46,532 nucleotides of DNA from Chloroflexota bacterium (GTDB lineage: Bacteria; Chloroflexota; Anaerolineae; Aggregatilineales; Phototrophicaceae). Under the pieces are notes generated by a model. The model was not told the DNA's origin. It did no database searches and worked only from the letters and a program-made list of their open reading frames with translations. The DNA lies in NCBI GenBank assembly GCA_026706445.1, contig JAPOYT010000157.1:59202-105733 (forward strand). The letters run 5' to 3'. This document shows, piece by piece, positions 1 through 8,539 of this stretch. The first letter of the stretch is position 1. Each line of letters opens with the position of its first letter. The translations under genes were made by a program, and so were the position numbers.

Positions 1-212
1 TATGACACTCGTTGCAGTTCGTGAAGGGAGACGAGTCTGCAGGAGCGGTAGAGGATCATCGGCCTCTACTCCCTCAGTCCGGTTGGCTAAGCAACCATCG
101 GGAGGGGTTGGAAATTGGGTTTTGCACCTATGTGCTTTGCCAGTTTTACGTGTCTTGGCGCCACGGCTTGCGGTGCGGTTTCAGCCACCAACGTCGAATC
201 TGATTCGCCCCC
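1..212 (-). ncRNA. ssrA: tmRNA (transfer-messenger RNA), 5' part only; 3' end lies beyond the window
   Basis: tmRNA rescues stalled ribosomes and adds a degradation tag to the unfinished protein. Read on the minus strand, the RNA begins GGGGGCGAATCAGATTCGACG. This matches the family's 5' end: an acceptor strand, then a degenerate D-arm ending in ATTCGACG. It is followed by a pseudoknot-like segment, a tag frame, a hairpin (GGTTG/CAACC) holding the tag stop codon, and a further 7-bp stem (GTAGAGG/CCTCTAC) of a later pseudoknot. The tRNA-like 3' half (T-arm and CCA end) is missing only because the window starts inside the gene. The call rests on the 5' signature plus the correctly placed tag frame; a covariance search over the full gene would confirm it. 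Confidence 0.9.
87..140 (-). other. tmRNA tag-peptide reading frame (17 residues)
   Basis: The resume codon is probably GCA, with an A four bases upstream as in other tmRNAs. The frame runs 17 sense codons to TAG and encodes AKHIGAKPNFQPLPMVA, to which tmRNA's own alanine would be added at the front. The hydrophobic C-terminal MVA takes the place of the LAA seen in Escherichia coli and would be the protease recognition end. The stop codon falls in the loop of a 5-bp hairpin, as is usual for helix 5. The exact resume codon is inferred from position, not measured. Confidence 0.85.
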
Positions 213-265
213 ATGATGACTGATGATGCCGGCTGCCCAATCAGCCTTCATCACCACGCAACGAG

Positions 266-294
266 AGTATAACACATTTTGCCGCGACTGTGAA
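266..294 (-). promoter_or_regulatory. sigma-70-type promoter for ssrA
   Basis: On the minus strand TTCACA (5 of 6 consensus) and TATACT (5 of 6) are separated by exactly 17 bp. Transcription would begin about 45 bases before the mature tmRNA 5' end, leaving a short leader for RNase P to remove. The -35 box overlaps the target duplication of the mobile element immediately upstream. Confidence 0.7.
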
Positions 295-299
295 GATAA

Positions 300-474
300 G
301 GAAGTGTATCCTTTTCGGTTGAAACACAAAAAACTTTACCACCGAGGACACCGAGAAAAGCGAGAGCACCGAGAAATTGTCTGCGAAATATGCCATTTTC
401 TTTGTGTCCTTTGCGCCTTTGTAGTGAAGTTGGATTCGGCTCATTTGAATTTCAACCGAGTTCGATACACTACC
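300..474. mobile_element. MITE-like element with about 22-bp inverted ends and 8-bp target-site duplication
   Basis: The left end GGAAGTGTATC...TCGGTTGAAA is mirrored at the right end, which reads GGTAGTGTATC...TCGGTTGAAA on the opposite strand. Identical 8-bp direct repeats GAAGATAA abut both ends exactly (292-299 and 475-482), the hallmark of transposition. The element is 175 bp with no transposase, so it must be mobilised in trans. An 8-bp duplication and ends starting GG fit several IS families, including IS256-like ones, but I cannot assign the family. The interior holds the CACCGAGGACACCGAG-type inverted module. A second copy of the same end occurs at the right edge of the window. Confidence 0.85.
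335..429. repeat. inner inverted module (copy A)
   Basis: The left arm is TTTACCACCGAGGACACCGAG. The right arm, read on the other strand, is CTTCACTACAAAGGCGCAAAG followed by GACACAAAG. The arms are imperfect complements of the same A/G-rich pattern. The same kind of module recurs at 3088-3301 and 39619-39785 in quite different flanking contexts. No coding potential is evident in it. Confidence 0.6.
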
Positions 475-560
475 GAAGATAAATGGCAAAAGAGTTTCCT
501 TAGATTCGGCTGCCAATGCGATGATAGGGAGTCCGCCTAATAATTTATGACGAATGCGGT

Positions 561-1607
561 ATGATTGGAATTCGTATTGCGGCTCGGGGAAAGGCGCAAG
601 ATGTGGCGGTAGATGTCTTAATTGTCGGCGCCGGTTTATCCGGATTGATGGCGGCGAATGCTCTGCTTGAGCGTGGCAATAGCGTACACGTGATCGATCG
701 GGGACGCAGCGTTGGCGGTCGCCTGGCGACGCGGCGCGTAGGTGAAAACGGTCTGGCCGATCATGGCGCGCAGTTCTTTACCGTGCGGACATCGACCTTA
801 CAGCGTTATGTCGATCACTGGCGGTCGCTTGATTTGGCCTACGTTTGGGGAACCGGCTGGTCGGATGGCAGCCTCAAACGCACCATCGGCGACGGTCACC
901 CGCGATATGCGATTCGCGGCGGCATGAATAAGCTGGCCAAACAGCTCGCGCAGGGCATCGCGATTTCTGTTGACAGGCTGATTTCCAACATTCGCCAAGA
1001 GGACGGCGGCTGGAGGCTTTACGATAGCGGCGGCAATGCCTACGCGGGACATGGGCTGATCATGACTCCACCGATGCCCGAGAGCTTGGAATTGCTGACC
1101 GCCAACGGAGTACATCTCAATGCCGACGATGATGCCGCGCTGCGGCGAATACGCTTCGGTCCCTGCTTATGCGGCATACACGCGGTCAACGGCGATGTCG
1201 ATTTGCCGGCGCCGGGCGCCATGCAGAACTTCCAAAGCGATGTGTATTGGGTAGCGGACAATCAGGCGAAGGGAATATCGGCGACGAGGATCATCACCAG
1301 CCACGCCAATGCCAAGTTCAGCCGCCAGAATTGGGATGCCTCTGAAGCTGATATTATCCGCGCGCTGGAATCAGCCGTGCAGCCCTTTCTCAAGCCCGGC
1401 GCGAAAATCGCGCAAACGCAGCTCAAAAAGTGGCGTTACTCCGTGCCCTTGACTACTCATCCGCAAGAGTGTTTGCTGGCTCAGGATCTGCCGCCGCTGG
1501 TTTTCGCCGGCGATGCCTTTGGCGGACGCGGACGCGTCGAAGGCGCGTTTCTTTCCGGGATGGCCGCGGGCGAGACGATGGCCGAGGCGCTGGCGTCATT
1601 ATCTTAA
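561..1607 (+). CDS. FAD-dependent oxidoreductase, renalase / amine-oxidase-like
   Basis: The protein has a classic dinucleotide-binding fold at its start: VGAGLSGLMAANALL near residues 22-36 with an acidic residue at the end of the second strand, followed by GGRLATRR, typical of renalase-like flavoproteins. The C-terminus has the second FAD motif, VFAGDAFGGRGRVEGAFLSG, where GD contacts the flavin. Length (348 residues) is normal for the family. The substrate is unknown; relatives oxidise dihydronicotinamide isomers or amines. The ATG at 561 has no good ribosome-binding site. A GTG at 603 lies after GGGGAAAGG and only just before the FAD fold, so the true protein may be 14 residues shorter. 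The stop codon directly abuts a hydrolase remnant. Confidence 0.85.
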   Translation: MIGIRIAARGKAQDVAVDVLIVGAGLSGLMAANALLERGNSVHVIDRGRSVGGRLATRRVGENGLADHGAQFFTVRTSTLQRYVDHWRSLDLAYVWGTGWSDGSLKRTIGDGHPRYAIRGGMNKLAKQLAQGIAISVDRLISNIRQEDGGWRLYDSGGNAYAGHGLIMTPPMPESLELLTANGVHLNADDDAALRRIRFGPCLCGIHAVNGDVDLPAPGAMQNFQSDVYWVADNQAKGISATRIITSHANAKFSRQNWDASEADIIRALESAVQPFLKPGAKIAQTQLKKWRYSVPLTTHPQECLLAQDLPPLVFAGDAFGGRGRVEGAFLSGMAAGETMAEALASLS

Positions 1608-1877
1608 ATCTTCTTCGCCGGAATCCTCGCCGCGCGATTCTATTTTTGCTGCTGCTCTTTGGCGTCGTCGCTATCAGCGCGCGATGTCATCACCGCATTC
1701 CCATCCATTGAGCGCTGGGTCATTGGCGGACATTCGCTGGGTGGGGTGATGGCGGCGCGTTTCGCCGGCCGAGATCAGCCGAGAGGAACAGCATTTGTTC
1801 GTAGTTGCCGCCCTATTGCGCCTTATGCAAGACGCTGGAAGGTGAATCAGAACCGTGTTAAATTTAGCGTCGAATAA
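1608..1877 (+). pseudogene. decayed alpha/beta-hydrolase fragment
   Basis: This open frame has no plausible start. It encodes a hydrophobic FFAGILAARFYF stretch, then SARDVITAFPSIERWVIGG and HSLGGVMAARFA, which carries the GHSLGG nucleophile elbow of alpha/beta hydrolases. The lid region, catalytic acid and catalytic histidine are absent, and the sequence after the elbow soon loses family resemblance. The pieces look like the N-terminal membrane segment and the central elbow of a larger membrane-anchored hydrolase joined by internal deletion. It fills the gap between the oxidoreductase stop and the acyl-CoA dehydrogenase. Confidence 0.6.
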
Positions 1878-1897
1878 TGAGCCTTGAGGTGACCGTG

Positions 1898-3076
1898 ATG
1901 AGCGATCTTGCGCTGGAGACCAAGGCGGGACCGCAATTCAAACTGAGCGAAGAACAAGAAATGCTGGTGCGGATGACGCGCGACTTTGTGGCTGACAATA
2001 TCATCCCGGTCGCGGCCGAATATGACGAAGAGGCGAAATTCCCCGAGGACATATTTCACAAGGCGCGCGAATTGGGCATCGTCAACATGCTTATTCCGGA
2101 AGAATACGGCGGCGTCGGCGCGACTTGTTTTGAAGAAGCGCTTGTATCAGAAGAATTGGGTTACGGCTGCACCGGCATCAGCACAAGCCTAGGGGTCAAT
2201 TCCTTGGCGATGCTGCCCATTTTGATCGCCGGCAGCGACAATCAGAAAGCCTATTGGCTCGGCGAGCGCGCTGGCGAGCAGGGTCAGTTCTGCTCCTACG
2301 GCGTGACCGAAGCCAATGCCGGCTCTAACGTGGCCGCCATAGAGACGCGTGCCGAAAAGAGGAAGGCATCTTTCATAATCAATGGAAGCAAAACGTTTAT
2401 CTCCAACGCGAGTTACGCGAATTTCTACACGATATTCGCCAAGACCGATCCTTCGGCGGGGCATCGCGGCATGACCTGTTTCATCGTTGACCGAGAGGCG
2501 CCTGGCCTCAGCGTCGGCAAGAAATTCGACAAGCTGGGTCAACGGGCGTCGGACACAGCCGAGATCGTTTTCGAGAATGTCGAGGTACCGGAAGAGAATG
2601 TTGTCGGCGAGGTTGGGCAAGGCTTTTACATCGCCATGAAAGTCTTTGATCACAGCAGGCCCGGTGTGGCGGCGGCTGCATGCGGTTTGCAGCGGCGCGC
2701 CCTCGACGAGAGCGTCAAATACGCGGGCGAGCGCGAAGCCTTCGGCCTGCCAATTTATCAGCACCAAGCGGTGGGCCACAAGATCGCTGATATGGCGATC
2801 AATTACGAAGCGTCAAGGCTCTTGACCTGGCAGGCGGCCTGGCAAGTGGACGCTGGCGTCTTCAATCCCCGGATTCCAGCTTATGCCAAAGCATTCGCAG
2901 CCGATATGGCGACTAGGGCGGCGGTTGATGCGGTGCAAGTTTTCGGCGGCTACGGATATATGAAAGAGTATCCGGTGGAGAAGCTGCTGCGCGATGTGAA
3001 GATATTTCAGATTTATGAAGGAACTAGTGAGATTCAGCGGAATATCATTGTGCGCGAATTGTTTCGCGGGGTCTAA
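1898..3076 (+). CDS. acyl-CoA dehydrogenase
   Basis: This flavoenzyme introduces the alpha-beta double bond into an acyl-CoA during beta-oxidation or branched-chain amino-acid breakdown, passing electrons to electron-transfer flavoprotein. It has the FAD/substrate signature YGVTEANAGSN in the middle domain, and the C-terminal helical domain ends with IYEGTSEIQRNII, whose first glutamate (about residue 374) is the expected catalytic base. Length of 392 residues is typical of the family. An ATG 21 bases upstream is in frame, but GAGGTGA lies just before the ATG at 1898, so I prefer that start. Chain-length specificity cannot be read from the sequence. No ETF genes lie next to it. Confidence 0.93.
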   Translation: MSDLALETKAGPQFKLSEEQEMLVRMTRDFVADNIIPVAAEYDEEAKFPEDIFHKARELGIVNMLIPEEYGGVGATCFEEALVSEELGYGCTGISTSLGVNSLAMLPILIAGSDNQKAYWLGERAGEQGQFCSYGVTEANAGSNVAAIETRAEKRKASFIINGSKTFISNASYANFYTIFAKTDPSAGHRGMTCFIVDREAPGLSVGKKFDKLGQRASDTAEIVFENVEVPEENVVGEVGQGFYIAMKVFDHSRPGVAAAACGLQRRALDESVKYAGEREAFGLPIYQHQAVGHKIADMAINYEASRLLTWQAAWQVDAGVFNPRIPAYAKAFAADMATRAAVDAVQVFGGYGYMKEYPVEKLLRDVKIFQIYEGTSEIQRNIIVRELFRGV

Positions 3077-3087
3077 CTTGGACGATT

Positions 3088-3301
3088 TACCACCGAGGTC
3101 ACAGAGTTTGATTGAGGACGCCGAGAATTAATGCGGCAAATTTAATCCATCGCAAATGTCCGCTTCGCTGTTTCCTGGCAAAGGCAAGCAAGTGAATATG
3201 AAAGTCGAATCTTCCCTCGATTTCGGAGAGTCTTATTGCGAAGAAGCAGACAATCTATATGCCTCTGTGCACTCGAAAAAACTCGGTGTACTCGGTGGTA
3301 A
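3088..3301. repeat. inverted-repeat element (copy B) before the str operon
   Basis: TACCACCGAGGTCACAGAG at the left is matched, on the other strand, by TACCACCGAGTACACCGAG at the right, about 200 bp away. The interior between the arms shows no convincing gene: the frames present lack recognisable motifs. I do not see a target-site duplication. The element ends about 45 bp upstream of the ribosomal promoter. Confidence 0.6.
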
Positions 3302-3345
3302 GAAAGGAATCAAGCCGCTTTTCCTGCGAACCCGCCAGAATTGTC

Positions 3346-3374
3346 TTGACAAGCCCTAGACGTGTTGATATCAT
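3346..3374 (+). promoter_or_regulatory. main promoter of the str-S10-spc ribosomal operon
   Basis: TTGACA (perfect) and TATCAT (5 of 6) are spaced by exactly 17 bp. Transcription would start near 3381, giving a leader of about 185 bases before rpsL. It is the strongest promoter sequence ahead of the long run of ribosomal genes. Confidence 0.8.
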
Positions 3375-3380
3375 GCGCGC

Positions 3381-3565
3381 TTGCACTCGCAGCCAGCAAC
3401 CTCCGTCTTGGAGGCGCTGCGGGCTGAACTGAGCAGATATGGCGAAAGTGCTTTACCGGTGTAAAGCGTCTCGTCATGAGCGAAAGTAAGAATGGGCGTC
3501 CGAATGAGCGCCTGTTTGCATGTCTGAAAGCGAAATCGCAACGGTAGCGAAGTACGGAGAAATCC
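3381..3565 (+). promoter_or_regulatory. structured 5' leader of rpsL, possible autoregulatory site
   Basis: The leader contains two clean hairpins: CCTCC-gtctt-GGAGG at 3400-3414, and a 7-bp stem GCTTTAC/GTAAAGC with a CGGT tetraloop at 3450-3467. No poly-T tract follows either, so they are not simple terminators. The length and structure resemble leaders through which ribosomal proteins control their own messages, but no known leader family was recognised. Confidence 0.4.
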
Positions 3566-3982
3566 ATGCCCACAATTAACCAACTGGTGCGCAAAGGGCG
3601 CAAATCCAAGAGCAAAAAGAATAAAGCGCCAGCGCTGCAATATACTTTCAATGCCTTAAAGCAGCGGCGTTCGCGTCAGCAAAAAGGCGCGCCGCAGAAG
3701 CGGGGCGTGTGTACGCAAGTCAAAACAATGACGCCGAAGAAGCCCAATTCGGCGCTGCGCAAGGTCGCGCGCGTGCGCTTGACCAATGGCATCGAGGTCT
3801 CCGCCTATATTGGCGGCGAGGGCCATAACTTGCAGGAGCACAGCGTCGTGCTGGTGCGCGGAGGCCGCGTGAAAGATCTGCCCGGCGTACGTTACCATAT
3901 CGTTCGCGGCACGCTGGATACCACTGGCGTAGACGGCCGCGAGCAGGGGCGCAGCAAATACGGAACAAAGCGTTCCAAGTAA
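3566..3982 (+). CDS. rpsL: 30S ribosomal protein S12
   Basis: S12 sits at the decoding centre of the small subunit and monitors codon-anticodon pairing. [17 protein letters not shown] and [18 protein letters not shown] are intact, including the lysines where streptomycin-resistance mutations arise and the aspartate of [10 protein letters not shown] that is methylthiolated in some bacteria. The sequence therefore looks streptomycin-sensitive. Residues about 22-40 form an insertion absent from the E. coli protein but seen in several phyla, Chloroflexota among them. It is the first gene of the operon, with rpsG about 100 bp on. Length is 138 residues. Confidence 0.98.
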   Translation: MPTINQLVRKGRKSKSKKNKAPALQYTFNALKQRRSRQQKGAPQKRGVCTQVKTMTPKKPNSALRKVARVRLTNGIEVSAYIGGEGHNLQEHSVVLVRGGRVKDLPGVRYHIVRGTLDTTGVDGREQGRSKYGTKRSK

Positions 3983-4079
3983 TCGCTAGAGGTCCGCGCA
4001 ATCGTTTTTCGCAGACAATCGCATCAACTACGAGCCTCGGCTCGCCGAGCGGATGAGTTGCGCGTGAAGGAGTCATAAC

Positions 4080-4547
4080 ATGCCAAGAAGAAATCGCCCG
4101 CCCAAGCGGATACCGCCGCCCGATGTGAAGTATGGCAATCTCCATGTGGCGATGTTCATCAATCGCATGATGCGTGGCGGCAAGAAGAGCGTCGCGACGC
4201 GGATTATGTACGACGCCCTGGAGGCGATGGGCGAGCGTACGAGGAAAGATCCGGTAGAGGTCTTCGAGATGGCGATCCGCAATGTGGCGCCCGCGGTGGA
4301 AGTCAAGCCAAAGCGCGTTGGCGGCTCGACCTATCAGGTGCCTATCGACGTCTCGCATGAACGCGGCATCACGCTGGCAATGCGTTGGCTGATTCAATTC
4401 GCGCGCGAACGAAACGGTCGAAGCATGGCGGAAAAGCTTACCAACGAATTGGTCGAGGCTTACAATGGCCAGGGCAGCGCCATCCGCCGCAAAGATGAAA
4501 CGCATCGCATGGCGGAGGCGAACCGCGCCTTCGCGCATTTTCGCTAG
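4080..4547 (+). CDS. rpsG: 30S ribosomal protein S7
   Basis: S7 nucleates assembly of the head of the small subunit and borders the exit tRNA site. The start MPRRNRPPKR, the central block MFINRMMRGGKKS and the C-terminal KKDETHRMAEANRAFAHFR-like helix (here RKDETHRMAEANRAFAHFR) are all characteristic. At 155 residues it has the standard bacterial length. GAAGGAG precedes the ATG at good spacing. In E. coli S7 represses the str operon by binding between rpsL and rpsG; the 97-bp spacer here holds a GC-rich hairpin (GAGCCTCGGCTC region), but I cannot tell whether it is a binding site. Confidence 0.98.
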   Translation: MPRRNRPPKRIPPPDVKYGNLHVAMFINRMMRGGKKSVATRIMYDALEAMGERTRKDPVEVFEMAIRNVAPAVEVKPKRVGGSTYQVPIDVSHERGITLAMRWLIQFARERNGRSMAEKLTNELVEAYNGQGSAIRRKDETHRMAEANRAFAHFR

Positions 4548-4596
4548 CAGACGGAGCGGGTAAAGCCGAAGACGCAACTTCGGAAGTGAATGAGAA

Positions 4597-6696
4597 ATGA
4601 CTAATTCGAACGCTGGCATTGATCTCAACAAAGTCCGAAATATCGGAATCATAGCCCATATTGACGCCGGCAAGACGACCGTCACCGAGCGTGTGCTCTA
4701 TTACACCGGGATGGTTCACCGCATTGGCGAAACGCACGAAGGCTCGGCTACAACGGATTACATGGAGCAAGAGCGGGAGCGCGGCATCACGATTACATCG
4801 GCCGCGGTAACCGCCAGCTGGGATGATCACCAAATTAACATCATAGACACGCCCGGTCACGTCGATTTTACCGCTGAGGTGCAGCGGAGTTTGCGTGTCC
4901 TGGATGGCGGTATCACGGTATTCGACAGTGTCGCCGGTGTGGAGCCACAATCGGAAACCGTATGGCGGCAAGCCTCGGAATACAATGTGCCGCGTCTATG
5001 CTTCGTCAACAAGATGGATCGTATCGGCGCCGATTTCGACCGCTGCGTAGACATGATGGTGGATCGGCTGAATGCCAACCCGGTCGTGATTCAGGCGCCA
5101 TACGGCAGCGGCGAGAATTTCGAAGGCATCATCGATTTGCTCAATATGGAGCTGATCACCTACGGAAACGATGAAGGCACCGATATCAACTATCATGCGA
5201 TTCCGGAAAGCCATCGGGAAATGGCGGAGACCCGCCGTGAAGAGATGATCGAAAAGATCGTCGAACATGATGAATATCTGACGATGAAATTCCTCGAAGA
5301 AGAGGCGATCGCCGATGAGGAGATCGTGGCGGCCTTGCGTTCCGGCGTCATTTCGGGCGAGTTGCATCCGGTGCTTTGCGGCGCGGCTTTGAAGAACAAA
5401 GGTGTGCAAGCGCTGCTGAATATGGTGGTGGCGCTGCTGCCATCGCCGCTGGATATCCCGCCGGTCATTGGCGAGCATCCCAAAGATGGCAGTGAGCTCG
5501 TGCGGCGCGCCAGCGATGACGAACCATTGGCGGCGCTGGTATTCAAGATCGTCTCCGATCCTTACGGCCGCCTGGCTTTCACGCGCGTCTACTCCGGCGT
5601 GTTGAGAGCGGGCACAATGGCGCTGAATACCGCCAACGGCCGGCGCGAGCGGATTGGGCGAATTGTGCGTATGTTCGCCGACCGCCGCGAGGACGTCAAA
5701 GAAGTGCACGCGGGCGATATCGCGGCCGTCATCGGCATGAAGGAGACATTCACCGGCGATACGCTCAGCGCGCAGAACAACCCGGTTCTGCTCGAGAACA
5801 TCAGTTTTCCGGCGCCGGTAGTCGAGGTCGCCATCGAACCCAACACCAAAGCCGACCAGGACAAGATGGGTATAGGATTGCGCCGGCTGGCGGAAGAAGA
5901 TCCAACTTTTCAGGTCGAAGTCGATGACCAGCTGGGCCAGACCAAGATCAAGGGCATGGGCGAGTTGCACCTGGAAGTGCTGGTCGACCGTTTGATGCGC
6001 GAATACGGCGTCGATGCGCGCGTTGGGCGACCGCGCGTGGCTTACCGAGAAACGATTACGCGCATGGTGGAAATCGACACGACCTTTCGGCGACAGACGG
6101 GCGGCGCTGGTCAGTACGCGCGCTGCGCGATTCGTTTTGAACCGCTGCCCGCCGATGAAGCAGAAGATGCCGATGGCGAGCTTCTGTTTGTGGACGCCAT
6201 CCGCGGCGGGTCGATACCCAAGGAGTTCGTCCCGGCGGTGCGAAAAGGCGCCAGGCAAGCGATGCAAGGCGGCGTCATCGCCGGATATCCGGTGGTGGAT
6301 GTCAAGGCGACCTTGCTCGACGGCGCTTATCATGAAGTCGATTCCAGCGAAATCGCCTTCACCATTGCCGGCTCAATGTGCCTGAAAGAAGGCATTCAGA
6401 AAGGCGCTCCGGTTATCTTGGAGCCGTCGATGAGCGTGGAAATCGTCGTGTCCGATGAATATACTGGCGCCGTGGTCGGTGATATCTCGGCGCGGCGCGG
6501 TGTCATTCAGGGCATGGAGCCGCACAGCGAAGGCATCTCGGTGATCAAGGCGCAGGTGCCTCTGGGCGAAATGTTCGGTTATGCCAATGACCTGCGCAAT
6601 AACACGCAGGGACGCGGGAACTTTAGCATGGAGTTTGATACGTATACGGTCGCGCCGGAAGAAATCGCCGAGGCGGTGAAATCCGGGGCGCGGTAG
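4597..6696 (+). CDS. fusA: translation elongation factor G
   Basis: EF-G is the GTPase that drives tRNA-mRNA translocation on the ribosome. The G domain shows AHIDAGKTT (residues 20-28, P-loop), RGITIT (switch I, about 62), DTPGHVDF (84-91) and NKMD (138-141). It is followed by domains II to V, including the domain IV tip region RVAYRET and the domain V block [14 protein letters not shown]. The length of 699 residues equals canonical EF-G, and no truncation or frame change is seen. It sits 49 bp after rpsG and 84 bp before tuf, the classical str operon order. Confidence 0.98.
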   Translation: MTNSNAGIDLNKVRNIGIIAHIDAGKTTVTERVLYYTGMVHRIGETHEGSATTDYMEQERERGITITSAAVTASWDDHQINIIDTPGHVDFTAEVQRSLRVLDGGITVFDSVAGVEPQSETVWRQASEYNVPRLCFVNKMDRIGADFDRCVDMMVDRLNANPVVIQAPYGSGENFEGIIDLLNMELITYGNDEGTDINYHAIPESHREMAETRREEMIEKIVEHDEYLTMKFLEEEAIADEEIVAALRSGVISGELHPVLCGAALKNKGVQALLNMVVALLPSPLDIPPVIGEHPKDGSELVRRASDDEPLAALVFKIVSDPYGRLAFTRVYSGVLRAGTMALNTANGRRERIGRIVRMFADRREDVKEVHAGDIAAVIGMKETFTGDTLSAQNNPVLLENISFPAPVVEVAIEPNTKADQDKMGIGLRRLAEEDPTFQVEVDDQLGQTKIKGMGELHLEVLVDRLMREYGVDARVGRPRVAYRETITRMVEIDTTFRRQTGGAGQYARCAIRFEPLPADEAEDADGELLFVDAIRGGSIPKEFVPAVRKGARQAMQGGVIAGYPVVDVKATLLDGAYHEVDSSEIAFTIAGSMCLKEGIQKGAPVILEPSMSVEIVVSDEYTGAVVGDISARRGVIQGMEPHSEGISVIKAQVPLGEMFGYANDLRNNTQGRGNFSMEFDTYTVAPEEIAEAVKSGAR

Positions 6697-6780
6697 AAAA
6701 ACGACGGGGCGCGCTTCCGTCAGCAACTCTCGTTCGCAAAATCAATTTCAAATCACGGAGTTAAACAGAGGGATTGTAAG

Positions 6781-7980
6781 ATGTCAAAAGGGAAATTCGA
6801 GCGTACCAAGCCTCACGTAAACATCGGAACCATCGGTCATGTTGACCATGGCAAGACCACGTTGACGGCGGCCATCACCAAAGTGCTGGCTTTGAAGGGG
6901 CAAGCGCAGGAGCGCGAATATGGCGATATCGATAATGCGCCGGAAGAACGCGCGCGCGGCATCACCATCAATATTCGCCACGTCGAATATGAGACCGACG
7001 CCCGCCACTACGCCCACGTGGATTGCCCGGGGCACCGCGATTACATCAAGAACATGATCACCGGCGCGGCGCAGATGGACGGCGCGATCTTGGTCGTCAG
7101 CGCGCCTGACGGACCCATGCCGCAGACGCGCGAGCATGTGCTGCTGGCGAAGCAAGTGGAAGTGCCGGCCATGGTCGTCTATCTCAACAAGACCGATCAG
7201 ATGGACGATGAAGAATTGATCGAATTGGTCGAGATGGAATTGGCGGAACTGCTTGAGGGTTACGACTTTGATCCGGATACGCCGATCATCAAGGGTTCAG
7301 CGCTGGCGGCCGAAGAGTGCGACAGCAGCGACCCGGACGCGCCCGAGTATGCGTCGATCGTCGAGTTGATGGACGCCGTCGACGAGTGGATCCCGACGCC
7401 AATGCGCGATGTCGACAAACCCTTCATGATGGCGATTGAAGATGTCTTCTCAATCAAGGGGCGTGGCACCGTCGTCACCGGCAGTGTGGCGCGCGGAACT
7501 TTGCTGAAGGGCACCGAGGTCGACATCGTTGGCTTGCGCGACGAAATCGAGCAGACGGTCGTCACCGGAATCGAAATGTTCAACAAGGAACTGGATCAGG
7601 CGCAGGCGGGCGATAACGCCGGCATTCTGCTTCGCGGGGTCGGTCGCGAGGAAGTTCAGCGCGGCATGGTCATTGCCAAGGTCGGCTCGATCACCCCGCA
7701 CAAGAAATTCAAGTGCGAGGTCTATGTCCTGCGTCGCGATGAAGGCGGGCGTCACAAAGCCTTCTTTACCGGCTACCGTCCGCAATTCTATATCCGCACC
7801 ATGGACGTCACCGGAACGATCACGCTGCCCGATGGCGTGGAAATGGTCATGCCGGGCGATAATGTGAATCTCGATGTGGAATTGATCACGCCGGTCGCGC
7901 TGGAACGCGGTTCGTCCTTCGCCATTCGCGAGGGTGGTCTGACGGTGGGCGCGGGTCGCATCACCGAGATACTTGAGTAG
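6781..7980 (+). CDS. tuf: translation elongation factor Tu
   Basis: EF-Tu delivers aminoacyl-tRNA to the ribosome. GHVDHGKT (residues 19-26), RGITIN, DCPGH (81-85) and NKTD (136-139) mark the GTPase domain, followed by two beta-barrel domains ending [11 protein letters not shown]. Length is 399 residues. The residue after DCPGH is arginine, where most bacterial EF-Tu has alanine; eukaryotic and archaeal EF-1A have arginine at this place. A few extra acidic residues lie after KGSAL (about 176-192). AGAGGG stands before the ATG. It is the only tuf copy in the window. Confidence 0.98.
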   Translation: MSKGKFERTKPHVNIGTIGHVDHGKTTLTAAITKVLALKGQAQEREYGDIDNAPEERARGITINIRHVEYETDARHYAHVDCPGHRDYIKNMITGAAQMDGAILVVSAPDGPMPQTREHVLLAKQVEVPAMVVYLNKTDQMDDEELIELVEMELAELLEGYDFDPDTPIIKGSALAAEECDSSDPDAPEYASIVELMDAVDEWIPTPMRDVDKPFMMAIEDVFSIKGRGTVVTGSVARGTLLKGTEVDIVGLRDEIEQTVVTGIEMFNKELDQAQAGDNAGILLRGVGREEVQRGMVIAKVGSITPHKKFKCEVYVLRRDEGGRHKAFFTGYRPQFYIRTMDVTGTITLPDGVEMVMPGDNVNLDVELITPVALERGSSFAIREGGLTVGAGRITEILE

Positions 7981-7999
7981 CTCGGGCAATAGCAGCGGC

Positions 8000-8020
8000 G
8001 ATCGGCTCTGCTCGCCGATC
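8000..8020 (+). promoter_or_regulatory. hairpin between tuf and rpsJ
   Basis: GATCGGC and GCCGATC form a perfect 7-bp stem around a 7-base loop. No T-run follows, so it is not a standard terminator. It may protect the tuf message end or act as a processing site separating the highly expressed tuf from the S10 genes. Confidence 0.4.
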
Positions 8021-8058
8021 AGGACCGATGCATTGACTGAGCAAACAAAGGTTGCGTA

Positions 8059-8367
8059 ATGGCAAAAAACAAGATTCGAATCCGTCTGAAGGCTTATGAC
8101 CACCGCGTGCTTGACCAATCGGCGCAGCGCATAGTGGATACGGCCGAACGGACCGGCTCGCGAGTGGTGGGTCCCGTACCGTTGCCGACTCGCATTGAAC
8201 GATTCACGGTGAGGCGTTCGCCATTCATCGACAAGGATTCGCAAGAGCACTTCGAGGTGCGGACGCATAAGCGGTTGATTGACGTGCTTGAGCCCGACAG
8301 CAAGACTATCGACACGCTTATGCGCTTAAATCTGCCGGCCGGCGTGGATATTGAAATCAAGATCTAG
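8059..8367 (+). CDS. rpsJ: 30S ribosomal protein S10
   Basis: S10 binds 16S rRNA in the head of the small subunit and, with NusB, takes part in transcription antitermination. The protein shows [18 protein letters not shown] at the start and [15 protein letters not shown] plus the [12 protein letters not shown] block, all family signatures, in 102 residues. AAAGG precedes the ATG. It is first in the S10 gene group, though the group probably continues the upstream str transcript since no promoter is evident in the 78-bp spacer. Confidence 0.98.
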   Translation: MAKNKIRIRLKAYDHRVLDQSAQRIVDTAERTGSRVVGPVPLPTRIERFTVRRSPFIDKDSQEHFEVRTHKRLIDVLEPDSKTIDTLMRLNLPAGVDIEIKI

Positions 8368-8539
8368 GACGGCCGGCGGAGCAAAGCGATAGCGGTCTCG
8401 TGAACGAGCTGGGGAGCGCAACATCAATCCGCGGATTCCAGCAGTGTTGCCTGGGCTAGCGTTCGCGAGCGCGGTGGTGAGACAAAAGGGTGAAATCGAC
8501 AGCTTGAAGCGCTGGTTCATCTGAGTGGAGGCTACGCTC
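8368..8539 (+). promoter_or_regulatory. unusually long structured spacer between rpsJ and rplC
   Basis: These 172 bases contain CTCG-TGAA-CGAG, the perfect 12-bp palindrome AATCCGCGGATT nested inside GCAACA...TGTTGC, and a GC-rich hairpin further on. No coding frame of note is present. Such length is unusual inside this gene group. In E. coli, L4 controls the S10 operon through leader structure; a comparable site could lie here, but that is inference. Confidence 0.35.

Noticed and set aside
4996..6333. 445-codon open frame antisense to fusA
   Set aside because: It lies entirely inside a highly conserved EF-G gene, has no family motifs and no ribosome-binding site; a consequence of codon bias.
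8071..8086. GATTCGAATCCG resembling a tRNA T-arm
   Set aside because: It lies within the conserved coding start of rpsJ and no cloverleaf can be built around it.
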